Assembly (NCBI GenBank): GCA_963663365.2
Contig: CAXXIH010000005.1
Coordinates: 1-64,000 of the forward strand
Length of the DNA: 64,000 nucleotides
Source of the DNA: G963663365 sp963663365
GTDB taxonomy: Bacteria; Hinthialibacterota; Hinthialibacteria; Hinthialibacterales; G963663365
Reading direction: 5' to 3'
Part shown: positions 1 through 8,860 of the stretch, piece by piece
Layout: the number at the start of each line of letters is the position of its first letter
Position numbering within the stretch: position 1 is the first letter of the stretch
Made by a program: the position numbers and the translations under genes
Notes under the pieces: generated by a model
The model's database searches: none
What the model was told of the DNA's origin: nothing
What the model saw: only the letters and a program-made list of their open reading frames with translations

Positions 1-3000
1 CGGTCGCGCCGAGCGCTAACACATAGGGGCTGTCGTACGCGTCACTAACGTTATTCTCGAGATAGATACGCGCCTGTTGCATCACTTCCGAATCGGCTAA
101 TCCATATGTAGCCAAGGCAAGCGTAACGTATGCCGATAGACCGTAACGGCCATCGAGTCCGCCATCGAGTTCTTGGTGAATCAAACGGCCAAAGGGACTC
201 CAGCCGCCGTCTTCATCTTGAAGATCGGATATCCAGTCGCTCAACGAACTGAGGACCGTTGCGTCGATATCATAGACCTCTCTGGCTGCCGAGAAGGTTG
301 AGAGCACAAAGGATGACAACCACAGGCCGCCCTCTTCATCCTGATTGCCGAAGGCCGAAAACGAGCCATCACTACGCCGGTAGGTAAGTTGGCGCTGATA
401 ACCAACTGTAATGTACAGTTCGGCCTGGGCTTCTAGTTCCGGCATCGTTTGATTGGTGGCCTGAATATAACGGAGCACCTCAACATCCGGCGCGAGCATG
501 ATCATATTCTGCTCGCCGCAGCCATAGGGCATACCTACCATATCATCGAGGTTCTCCATCATGTTGCCGATCAGGCTGCCGGTGAGGGAAATACGCCGTT
601 TGGTTGAATCGGGAACAATCCCACCCGGAACCGGCAGAATGTCCTCTGTCGACTCTTCAGGAAGCGCCACAGGCGTTTCATTTAAGGCCAACGAAAGGGT
701 GACCTCGCCTTCGTCATCCAAAAGCCCATTCACCACGAAATTACGGGCTGCGCCTTCCGGCTCGACACGTAGCGGCTTACGAATCGCATCGGCCAAATCG
801 CCGGCGTAACCGGTCAGTTGAATCACCGGTGAACCGACTTCACCGGGGCGAATGCTAAACGATACACTTCGTACGCTCTGCGCCGGAACAGCTACTGAGG
901 CTTCCAGCGATTCGCTCAAGAGATCAATACCTTCGGGAAGTTCCAATACCACCGAAACATTCCGCTCGGAATCGCTGTAGTTATAAACCTGAACCGGTAA
1001 TGTGAACTCATCGCCGCGAATCACTGCATAAGGCAGGTCCGGCTCGATAAAGAAAGGTTGAAAAACAACCAATTCGTCTTCGGTGATACCAATTCCATTT
1101 TCGGAGTTTCCGACAGCATGCAATTTCCAGGTTGTGATACTGTCCGGCGCTTCGAGGTTAAGCGATGCCAAACCATTTTCATCGGTGGCAATTAGAGGCT
1201 GCCAAACCCAGGTTTCCGGGAAGAATTGGCGCACGCGGTCCGGCTCAACACTGTTTTTGCCTTGTCCACCTGCTGTAGGTGCACCGCCATCCATCACATC
1301 TTCGGGAAATCCGAAGTCATTCGGGAATCCGCGGATCACGTCGCCATTGAACCAGAACCGCCACGGATCAATTTCGCTTCCCTCGCTAACATTTAGATTC
1401 GGTGAGTAGGCAACCTGCAATCCCAAGCCGTCCCAGACTTCGCGCGAACCTACGGTTGTGATCGGTTCGGGGAAATAATCTTGATCGCCGTGAATCTCTA
1501 TCTTGGGATCCATAAACAGCCGTTCGAGTTCATCGAAGACCTGCTTGAGGTTCAGCCGGCCTTGGGCCAAGGCAAAAACCGAGCTATCCACGATTGCAAT
1601 TCCGACTGTGCTGCGGAGTTTTGCATCGATTGAAACATGAACCGCATCACCCGGCTCGACTTGGTCTTGATCGAATACAACTTCTAATCCCGAATCCGGT
1701 AAATCCGCAACATCGACCGGCAATGCATCGGCGGAAATCTCGCCATTGTCGTTGATGTCATAAACCAAGACTTGGAAACTGGGGGCCATTTCAGGCGAAA
1801 CGGTGAAATCCAAAGTCCCTTCATGAACCACACCGGACTGAACCGTACGTCCCGAGGCGGTCACATCGTAATAAATGTTGCCTCCGCCGGTACGCAACAC
1901 GTCAAACGAAACCGTATCGCCGATATTCACGGTTGCATCACTCAGCTGACGAATATGCACAAACGATGCTGAAGGCGAGGCGGCGGCGTTGAGAATTAAC
2001 GATTCTTTGGTTTCGTATCCATCTTTGCTTCCTGAAAGTTGGAGTTGGGCAATCCCGGTCCCGGCCGGAACTTCAATATCAAAAATAGCAAGTCCATTCT
2101 GAGTAGAAATGGTTTTTCTGATTGTCCCTAATTCTTCTACCTGATCATCGAAGAAGATAACTTCCAGTTGTGCCAATGAATCCAAGGGACGGCCATCGGG
2201 GTCTTCGCTGATGGCAATCACCTGCATCGGCAATCCCGGCTTAATCACTTTCGACTCGGGAATCATCCTAAGTTGAAGCGGCGAATCGACGATTTGGTAT
2301 AGCAGACTCGTCGATTCTTCATGTCCGGCATCATCAGTAACCGTAAGATTGATTTGTAGTGTCGGTGAGGCTTCGTCGCCATAGGTGCGAACAACATAGT
2401 CCACCGCCGGAATTTCAATTTCGGCTACGCCATTTGAAACATTGCCATCCGCGGTGAAGAACTTGTTCCATTCACCAACGTATTTCAGAGCCTCGATATG
2501 ATATTTGCCCTGAACCGGCTGGCCGAAGAAATAATCCGCTTGAACAACACCTTGGATTTTTTCATCGACCAAGAACCACTCTTTGCTGCTGTCTAGAGCG
2601 ACTTCAAAACGCGGCAGCACATATTCATCGACCTGCAGATCGAGTTGTGCCAGGCTGTCGCCCGCCTCTGCCTCTATTCTCCAAGTACCTAGATTTAATT
2701 CGCTGGCCAAAGGCAGATCAAAAACCGCCACACCGTCTTGGTTGCATTCAACGGTCTTCCTAAAAATTCGTATCCCTTCCCCATCCGTAATACTGACTTC
2801 GATATCCTGGGGTTGAGGTTTAAGTTCATTATTCAGTGCAACCAAACGGCCATGAATCGTCTGGCCCGGACGGTAAATCGGTTTATCGGTTTCAACAAAA
2901 AGCACCGCGCCTTGCCGTACAAGCAGCGAGGCTTCCAACGCTTGTTCCATACCTTCAACCGTTGCCTTTACGGTGTATTGCCCCGATTCAAGTTCCGGAA

Positions 3001-4327
3001 CACGTACATCTACATCAACCCGTCCCGCTTCATTGCTCTCGCCTTCAAAAAGCGTTTGCGCGGCAATGCCATTGCCGGTGAGTGCAATACTGACATCTCT
3101 CGAGGCCGGTTGCAGATTGGCTTGATCAAGTGTTGTAAGGCCAATCGAAAGCAGGCTGCCGGTATTGGTTTCATAGGGCATCGTTAATATGGCTTCGGTA
3201 TTGCCATTGGGCATCGGCGTGGGAGTAGGCTCCTGCGGGGAAATCGGAGCGATTGGAACCGCATTAGGATCGAGTTCATCGAGAACAAAATCATCCAACA
3301 ACACTTCCGTGCTTGCATCCTCACCATCATCAGGCAACGGTGCACGATAAATCTGCCCGACCAAAACCCAGCCGGCTTCGTCGAAACCAACGATATTTCC
3401 TGAGACGGCCGCGCTTTCGGTGGAAAAAGTGTCTTTTAAAATCTGAAATGTTCCCAGCGTCTCATCGCCGTTACTGAATACGGCCATTAAGAACTCGCTG
3501 TTATCGCGCGCACTTGAATTGTTAAGGTTATTCAGAAAGGACGATGACACAGAGAAACGAACTGCATACCGGCCGGAGGCGACATCTTGCGGTTCGTAGA
3601 GCCGCTCACCTTGCCGGAACGGAATCGCCGCATTGGCCGCCAGACCGGGCGAAACCCGTGCAACCATACCCCGCTCTTCGGAGCCATAGGCGATTTCACC
3701 CGCATCATGATTGATATTCAGAAATAGCTTTTCGGGTTGAGAGGAAAACGCGCCATTAAAACCCGTGTCTAGCCGTGTCCCCGACTCCGCATCGCCAAAT
3801 GCCAATTGGTAATTGGATATCCGGACAACGGCATTGGCATCGCCGGGTCTGCCCGCATGGACAACTTGAACGGCGGCACGATAAGCCAAATCCTGAGCCT
3901 TTTGCCCGACAACCAAAGGAGAAGCCTGCTCCCGCATAATCCGGTCATGGTAGGCAAGTTCGCCGGTTGGCCCGGCTTCGCCTTCAACCAACGCCACCAC
4001 AGCGACATCGGCCTTTCCGCCAATTGCACTAACATCGGCGCGAACCCAAACCTGGTCTCCGGAAGCCTGCCAGACAGTCTTGCTGATAATTAAGAGGCCC
4101 TGTCCGGGCGCGGCCTCGACAACCAGCTCATCGCCATCGACATAGGCGGAGGCAGGATAGTAACCATCGGGCGCTGACCACAGCATCGTATCAGCAAGGC
4201 TGGGCGCCACGGGAACATCGACATCATCTTGGGCATAAGAAGCCAGCGCAGCCATTGCCAAGGCAATGATAAAAAAGACCAACGCCGGGAGGAATTTCGA
4301 TGGATAAACCTTGGGTTGCGGCATCAT
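1..4327 (-). CDS. alpha-2-macroglobulin family protein (thioester type), 3' end cut by window
   Basis: Secreted or periplasmic protease trap of the alpha-2-macroglobulin family. The reverse strand is open from an ATG at 4327 to the window edge (1442 codons). The start has an AAGGAG about 10 nt upstream and a signal peptide follows (hydrophobic core LPALVFFIIALAMAALA, then SYAQDD). An extra N-terminal region of about 450 residues, with a Pro/Thr-rich linker (PTPTPMPNG, about residues 366-374), precedes the MG2 landmark TDKPIYRPGQ at residue 480. The post-bait landmark FPETW lies near residue 1035. The intact thioester motif CGEQ is at residues 1270-1273 (bases 509-520), followed by the start of the helical thioester domain. 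The C-terminus lies outside. In Proteobacteria such genes often neighbour pbpC; here the upstream neighbour is a pseudopilin. Family call is firm; an active trap is inferred from the conserved thioester. Confidence 0.93.
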   Translation of the reverse strand, partial: MMPQPKVYPSKFLPALVFFIIALAMAALASYAQDDVDVPVAPSLADTMLWSAPDGYYPASAYVDGDELVVEAAPGQGLLIISKTVWQASGDQVWVRADVSAIGGKADVAVVALVEGEAGPTGELAYHDRIMREQASPLVVGQKAQDLAYRAAVQVVHAGRPGDANAVVRISNYQLAFGDAESGTRLDTGFNGAFSSQPEKLFLNINHDAGEIAYGSEERGMVARVSPGLAANAAIPFRQGERLYEPQDVASGRYAVRFSVSSSFLNNLNNSSARDNSEFLMAVFSNGDETLGTFQILKDTFSTESAAVSGNIVGFDEAGWVLVGQIYRAPLPDDGEDASTEVLLDDFVLDELDPNAVPIAPISPQEPTPTPMPNGNTEAILTMPYETNTGSLLSIGLTTLDQANLQPASRDVSIALTGNGIAAQTLFEGESNEAGRVDVDVRVPELESGQYTVKATVEGMEQALEASLLVRQGAVLFVETDKPIYRPGQTIHGRLVALNNELKPQPQDIEVSITDGEGIRIFRKTVECNQDGVAVFDLPLASELNLGTWRIEAEAGDSLAQLDLQVDEYVLPRFEVALDSSKEWFLVDEKIQGVVQADYFFGQPVQGKYHIEALKYVGEWNKFFTADGNVSNGVAEIEIPAVDYVVRTYGDEASPTLQINLTVTDDAGHEESTSLLYQIVDSPLQLRMIPESKVIKPGLPMQVIAISEDPDGRPLDSLAQLEVIFFDDQVEELGTIRKTISTQNGLAIFDIEVPAGTGIAQLQLSGSKDGYETKESLILNAAASPSASFVHIRQLSDATVNIGDTVSFDVLRTGGGNIYYDVTASGRTVQSGVVHEGTLDFTVSPEMAPSFQVLVYDINDNGEISADALPVDVADLPDSGLEVVFDQDQVEPGDAVHVSIDAKLRSTVGIAIVDSSVFALAQGRLNLKQVFDELERLFMDPKIEIHGDQDYFPEPITTVGSREVWDGLGLQVAYSPNLNVSEGSEIDPWRFWFNGDVIRGFPNDFGFPEDVMDGGAPTAGGQGKNSVEPDRVRQFFPETWVWQPLIATDENGLASLNLEAPDSITTWKLHAVGNSENGIGITEDELVVFQPFFIEPDLPYAVIRGDEFTLPVQVYNYSDSERNVSVVLELPEGIDLLSESLEASVAVPAQSVRSVSFSIRPGEVGSPVIQLTGYAGDLADAIRKPLRVEPEGAARNFVVNGLLDDEGEVTLSLALNETPVALPEESTEDILPVPGGIVPDSTKRRISLTGSLIGNMMENLDDMVGMPYGCGEQNMIMLAPDVEVLRYIQATNQTMPELEAQAELYITVGYQRQLTYRRSDGSFSAFGNQDEEGGLWLSSFVLSTFSAAREVYDIDATVLSSLSDWISDLQDEDGGWSPFGRLIHQELDGGLDGRYGLSAYVTLALATYGLADSEVMQQARIYLENNVSDAYDSPYVLALGAT

Positions 4328-4542
4328 TACTCACCTTCTCCTTTAATCCATGCGGTTGATGGCAGGCACAAAAGCCCGCATTCAAGCGCATTCGGTCGCG
4401 TTCATATACCTTGAATGCAGCAAACACCAATTGGGTTTACTCAAAAGTCAAAATTTAAACGATAAAAATAATGGAAAAGCCTTAGATGCAAAATTATGGA
4501 GCCGCAGCACGTATTCAGGGGAAGTTGGAGAACAGCAGACAG

Positions 4543-5190
4543 CTAGAATTCGCCGCCGAAACGGCCCAAATCGCCTTGGCTACGGAGACCGTTAGAGGAT
4601 GAGTAGGCTGAATGGCGGAAAAGTTTTCCGATACCGGGCAATGGAGCCAATCCCAGCCCCGAGTCTTCTTCATCAGGGCCGAATGAAACAACAGCATAGG
4701 CCATATCCGGCTCGCGGGGGGGGACCAGGAAATTGGCGTAATCAAAATAGCTGTAGCCAAACAAGGAGGGGATGCCATCCGGATCGTAGGCGATAGAATC
4801 CTTCATCTCCGCCACAGCCCGGGCCGTAAAATGATCGTCCAGCATCGAGGCCGACTTCGGCAAATAGGAGCCCAGCAAAGGAGCCAATGCAATCCGGGCA
4901 TCGTAATCGGTGTTGTACTTCGTAGGAGGCTCGGTCGATCCATGCGGATAGCGGCCGGTATCCGTGGCAAAAACCTCCAGTGCATCGCTGATGATCCGCA
5001 GATCGTTCTCCGCAGATGCGACTTTTGCGCGCAAAAGACCGGTTTGAAATGTGGGCACCGCCGTTGCCGCCAGAATTCCGACAATACTGGCCGTAACCAA
5101 CACTTCCAGAAGCGTCATAGCACCCTCGGAGCCACGCTTTCCGGTTGGTTTACAGTCTCGAATATTGCGAATTCTTGGCCCAGTCATCAT
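4543..5190 (-). CDS. type II secretion/type IV pilin-like protein (pseudopilin)
   Basis: A 215-residue protein with a class III (prepilin peptidase) signal: a basic 24-residue leader ending GSEGA, then MTLLEVLVTASIVGILAA as the hydrophobic helix. Glu is at +5 of the mature protein, as in pseudopilins, but the residue before the cleavage point is Ala24 instead of the usual Gly. The rest is a soluble head without recognisable repeats. It has no pil or gsp genes beside it; the next gene downstream on the same strand is the alpha-2-macroglobulin, 215 bases away. No clear SD precedes the ATG at 5190. Stand-alone pseudopilins of this kind are common in planctomycete- and Hydrogenedentota-like genomes. 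Role (minor pilin or secretion pseudopilin) is unresolved. Confidence 0.85.
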   Translation of the reverse strand: MMTGPRIRNIRDCKPTGKRGSEGAMTLLEVLVTASIVGILAATAVPTFQTGLLRAKVASAENDLRIISDALEVFATDTGRYPHGSTEPPTKYNTDYDARIALAPLLGSYLPKSASMLDDHFTARAVAEMKDSIAYDPDGIPSLFGYSYFDYANFLVPPREPDMAYAVVSFGPDEEDSGLGLAPLPGIGKLFRHSAYSSSNGLRSQGDLGRFGGEF

Positions 5191-5386
5191 TTAGAACATA
5201 ATTAACCAACTAGATTATGTCAAAAAAATCGGCAGGTGTAAACAAAAACTGTAAATTGGAACCCCATTGGACTCCAATTACGGCTTTTTGAATCTCTCAC
5301 AGCACCTAAATGAAAAGAATTATCATCTATAGTAAACCTGATAAGCGCGGAAAGCATTCATACCATACGAACGCAAGGATTGCCGA

Positions 5387-6070
5387 GTGAAGATGAATCG
5401 AGAGCCTGCCGGATTGGCAACGCAGGATAAGACCCGAACCGGACTGAATACGGCGCCCATTTCCGGATGCCCTGAAAATCTATCGCTGTCCGGTACGGAG
5501 CCTTCCGGTACGCCGGACGAGGTGCTTGTAAAACAGGCACGAAACGGCAATGAGCAAGCGTTCGCAATTCTGGCCGGAAGGCATTTGAAAGGGACTTATA
5601 TCTCGGCCTATGGAGTACTTGGCAGCCGGGAAGATGCTGAAGACGCGGTACAAGAAGCCATGATCAAAGCCTATAACAACCTGCATAGCCTGCGTGAACC
5701 GTCCAAGGCCGGGGCTTGGTTGCGTAGCATTGCCCGTCAAGAAGCCTTAGGCAGAATGCGCGGCTTTGCACGTCTTCGAAAGATGCTGGGCAATCTCTGG
5801 CAGGAGCGTCAGAGCGATCCACCGGAATATACAGACCAAACCGAACGGCACTTGTACCACCGCCAACTTTTTGAGTATTGCATCGCCGGGTTGCCGTCCA
5901 AGGCGCGGGATATCGTGTTACTGCATTATGTCGAAGGGCTTTCCTGTGACGAAATCGTGAGCCGTACCGGCGCGCAAAGCGGAACGGTCAAAAGTCACTT
6001 ATTTAAGGCCAGAGCCAAAATGCGCGAGCAACTGGAAACAATCGGCGTTTTAAGCGTCGATGATTTATAG
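5387..6070 (+). CDS. ECF-type RNA polymerase sigma factor
   Basis: Sigma-70 family protein of the extracytoplasmic-function size class (227 residues): region 2 around residues 45-125 (SREDAEDAVQEAMIKAYNN, then the GAWLRSIARQEA segment), a short linker, and region 4 at about 160-215 with a helix-turn-helix (SCDEIVSRTGAQSGTVKSHL). Regions 1 and 3 are absent. A GTG start at 5387 is chosen because AAGGA lies 7 nt upstream; the in-frame ATG at 5393 would be 13 nt away. A FecR-like gene follows after 54 bases, so the two probably form a sigma/regulator pair. Upstream, GGAACC (5258-5263) resembles ECF -35 elements and lies beside a 7-bp inverted repeat (5254-5260/5273-5279), which may indicate autoregulation; no convincing -10 was seen. 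Confidence 0.92.
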   Translation: MKMNREPAGLATQDKTRTGLNTAPISGCPENLSLSGTEPSGTPDEVLVKQARNGNEQAFAILAGRHLKGTYISAYGVLGSREDAEDAVQEAMIKAYNNLHSLREPSKAGAWLRSIARQEALGRMRGFARLRKMLGNLWQERQSDPPEYTDQTERHLYHRQLFEYCIAGLPSKARDIVLLHYVEGLSCDEIVSRTGAQSGTVKSHLFKARAKMREQLETIGVLSVDDL

Positions 6071-6124
6071 GGCACAAGTTGTCTGCATTAAATACGAAAG
6101 ATCGAGCGCAGTCAGGAATACGAC

Positions 6125-6970
6125 ATGAGTGACTCGCAAAAACAGATAGACAAAATTGAAACGGATGGATTGCCTGATGATGCTCTCCTGAGCCGTTTAG
6201 GTGATGCTTTTGTACCTCAGCGAAAAGAATTCGAGGCGACGCTGCTGAGCCGTTTGACCACGGAAAAGAAGCGTAAACCTTCGGGGACCTCACCCAAAAG
6301 CGCCGTGCGCCATGCATGGCGGGGCCAATGGATTTATGGCACGGCTGTGGCTTGCTTGGCATTGGTCGCTGGGATTTATTTCACCGGGGTTTTTGAAAGC
6401 GAAAAACTGGCCGCCAAAGTGATGGTTGTGTTGGGAGATGTGAAAGTCTCGCATGATCTACGTGAAACCCCGAATCTTTCACCCGGAACTGAAATTCAAA
6501 GCGGAGCCGATGGCCTGGCCAGCCTTAAGTTGCAGGACAGTTCAATTGTACGGCTTGCTGAAGATACCTCCCTTTCGATTGGCGAATCGAGAACCATCGA
6601 TTTAAATCGCGGCAAGATTTTCGCTCATGTCAGCAAAACCGGAACAGGAAGCCGTTTTACCGTAAAAACCCCGGTGGCCGATGTGGTTGTATTGGGAACA
6701 AAATTTGAGGTTGTTTCCGATACCAATCAAACTCAAGTCACGGTCACGGAAGGCCAAGTACGTATTGAGTGGCCCGGCCCGGATGGAACAAAACGGCACG
6801 AAATACTGAAAGAATCAGAGACCGTGACAATCCAAAGAGCCGCTGCGACGGCAACAATCCATAAAACATCGGAACCATTGCCGAAATGGGTAGAAAAACT
6901 GATCAAGCAGGAATTGATGGTCGGTCATTTCCCCAGCCGTTCATTAAATCTGCTCAATCAAAGCCAATAA
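6125..6970 (+). CDS. FecR-domain membrane protein, probable sigma-factor regulator
   Basis: A 281-residue protein with a cytoplasmic N-terminal segment (1-68), one membrane helix (about 69-90, IYGTAVACLALVAGIYF) and an exported FecR-type beta domain (about 100-245) containing the signatures SSIVRLAEDTSLSI, RFTVKTPVADVVVLGTKFEV and TQVTVTEGQVRI. FecR proteins control a cognate ECF sigma factor in response to envelope signals, and the sigma gene is directly upstream. AGGA is 8 nt before the ATG. No TonB-dependent receptor gene follows; instead a secreted propeller starts 2 bases after the stop. The anti-sigma role is inferred from position and family. Confidence 0.88.
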   Translation: MSDSQKQIDKIETDGLPDDALLSRLGDAFVPQRKEFEATLLSRLTTEKKRKPSGTSPKSAVRHAWRGQWIYGTAVACLALVAGIYFTGVFESEKLAAKVMVVLGDVKVSHDLRETPNLSPGTEIQSGADGLASLKLQDSSIVRLAEDTSLSIGESRTIDLNRGKIFAHVSKTGTGSRFTVKTPVADVVVLGTKFEVVSDTNQTQVTVTEGQVRIEWPGPDGTKRHEILKESETVTIQRAAATATIHKTSEPLPKWVEKLIKQELMVGHFPSRSLNLLNQSQ

Positions 6971-6972
6971 CA

Positions 6973-8652
6973 ATGATGAAATCCCGTTTTCTTTGCTGCT
7001 GCTTCTGGCTCGGACTTTTGCCGGGCATGGTCTTTGGGCAGGTTCCTGTTCCGCAAAGTGAATTTCTTGTGGAACCACTCAATCAATTTGTCGATTTACT
7101 TAGCGGAATGGTGTCCACGGCAAAAGGTATTGCGGTCTGTGACCGGGGCGCCGGCAAATTAATGCATGTCGCTTTTAACGATAATGAACTTGAAATATCC
7201 GAATTGGTCACCGATTTGGACACACCTGTCGATGTCGACATGCTTACCGGTGAATGGCTGATTCTTCAGGAAGAAGCCGGGAATCTATTGCTGGTGGATC
7301 ACGATAGCGGAGACAGACGCGTAATTGCAGATGGATTCACACAGCCAACAGCATTTGCTCTTAATGGAGCGAATACTGTTTACGTTGTAGAATTCCATAC
7401 CGGGCTCCTAAAAAAATTGGAACTAAGCACGGGCGCAATTACTGCATTTGGCCCTCACTTCGACTCACCGGCGGATGTTTTGTTTCAACGCCCCGACCGT
7501 ATCATTGTGGCCGATCAAGTCGGACTCGATAACCAAGAAGGCGCTATTTACACCTTGGATTTGGATGGCAATGTCCTAAATGTAGAGCACAGCATCATCG
7601 ACCCCACCGGCCTGACACTTTCTCCATCCGGGAGTCTTTATGTAACTTCGTTTCGCTTAGATACGGATACTCCTGGCAGCGGCGGCGTAGCGGTAATCAA
7701 TTCCACCGGATCAATATATCCTTTAATTACCGGTTTAACCGGCCCGACCAGCCTAATCTTCGATTCGCAAAATCAATTAGTAATTCTCGAAGAACCTACA
7801 GACATGCTCTACCGTTATCAGCTGAGCGGGGAGTCGTCATTCGATGGAGTAGGTGGCACTGACGAACGACCGGTTCCGGGCGGCAGCAGCATCGGAAACT
7901 CCGCAGGGGAAATTCTTTTTGCCGCACGTCTGCCGGATGGAAGCATCGCCTTTATCGAGCAGGGTGACGAAGAAAAACTGTGTCTTCGCGATACAAGCGG
8001 GCATATCGGGACGATCACCTACCCGGACTTTGGATATTGGCTGGAACCTCGTCTTGCGGCCGATGGGCAGGGATTGATCTATTTGGCGGATCCTTTACAG
8101 CAGGCCATTCAAGTTTACGACATTGATGGAAATCAAAAAGGACGGATCGATGGGATTGTGCCGGAAATCTTATTTGGCAGTAACGAGCGGGGCGCATACG
8201 CCATCGAATTTCAAGAAGACGGTTTTCAATTGATACGTATGGATGCAGGCGGGATTCTTTCGGAAGCGCCTTTGAAACTTTCCGCGGATCCTGCATCTGG
8301 GGTGGAACTTCGTAGCGAAGTTCTCTCGATAGCGCTGCAAAACGGCGAAATCCAACGAGTGACACCTTCCGGTGGGCCGGTAGACCGCCAGGCCGCATGG
8401 CAAACCGGCACGGAGCCGCTTTCCATAGCCGCCGTCAATGACGATTCCGATGCGCTTTGGATTTTAGACAGTGAAACCGGAAGCATCTTTATCACGGATG
8501 ATAGCGGTCAAATGCAGCTTGCCGCGGAAGTGGAACAAAGCGGCGTGCTTATGAAAGACGATTCGGGAGTATTGTTTATGGACCGATCCGGAAGGATTTT
8601 CCGAATCTCCCGGCAACGGTATACATCTGTTACGGATTGGTCGATGTATTGA
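6973..8652 (+). CDS. secreted beta-propeller (NHL/SMP-30-like) protein of unknown function
   Basis: A 559-residue exported protein. The open frame reaches back into fecR, but ATGATG at 6973 is preferred because it directly precedes a classical signal peptide (MMKSRFLCCCFWLGLLPG, cleavage near VFGQ) and sits 2 bases after the fecR stop, suggesting translational coupling. The body repeats blade-like units of the type 'DRIIVADQVG', 'GSLYVTSF', 'NQLVILEEPTDMLYRY', typical of six-bladed propellers that bind ligands or proteins. No catalytic residues could be assigned. Its place in the ECF/FecR operon makes it the likely signal-sensing or effector partner. Confidence 0.8.
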   Translation: MMKSRFLCCCFWLGLLPGMVFGQVPVPQSEFLVEPLNQFVDLLSGMVSTAKGIAVCDRGAGKLMHVAFNDNELEISELVTDLDTPVDVDMLTGEWLILQEEAGNLLLVDHDSGDRRVIADGFTQPTAFALNGANTVYVVEFHTGLLKKLELSTGAITAFGPHFDSPADVLFQRPDRIIVADQVGLDNQEGAIYTLDLDGNVLNVEHSIIDPTGLTLSPSGSLYVTSFRLDTDTPGSGGVAVINSTGSIYPLITGLTGPTSLIFDSQNQLVILEEPTDMLYRYQLSGESSFDGVGGTDERPVPGGSSIGNSAGEILFAARLPDGSIAFIEQGDEEKLCLRDTSGHIGTITYPDFGYWLEPRLAADGQGLIYLADPLQQAIQVYDIDGNQKGRIDGIVPEILFGSNERGAYAIEFQEDGFQLIRMDAGGILSEAPLKLSADPASGVELRSEVLSIALQNGEIQRVTPSGGPVDRQAAWQTGTEPLSIAAVNDDSDALWILDSETGSIFITDDSGQMQLAAEVEQSGVLMKDDSGVLFMDRSGRIFRISRQRYTSVTDWSMY

Positions 8653-8860
8653 TCCATTCAATCTATGCCAGCCGGCCTGTTCCGTTTCGCGCTTTTCATC
8701 CGAATATCCAAATAGGAATCAACCACTCCGTTACCGGCGCTAAACCCCCGCTTTCATTGAATCGATGAATCATCGTCCAAACGATTTTCACAAGTGTTTT
8801 TCCAGCGCCAATGGGCAGGTCCGGCTTCCAATCGGCTGTCGATCATGAGTATGCTTAGGC

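Noticed and set aside
8653..8860. Possible SAM, SAH or cobalamin riboswitch before the methionine-synthesis gene
   Set aside because: No conserved core sequences of these riboswitches could be found, and no terminator-like stem precedes the gene.
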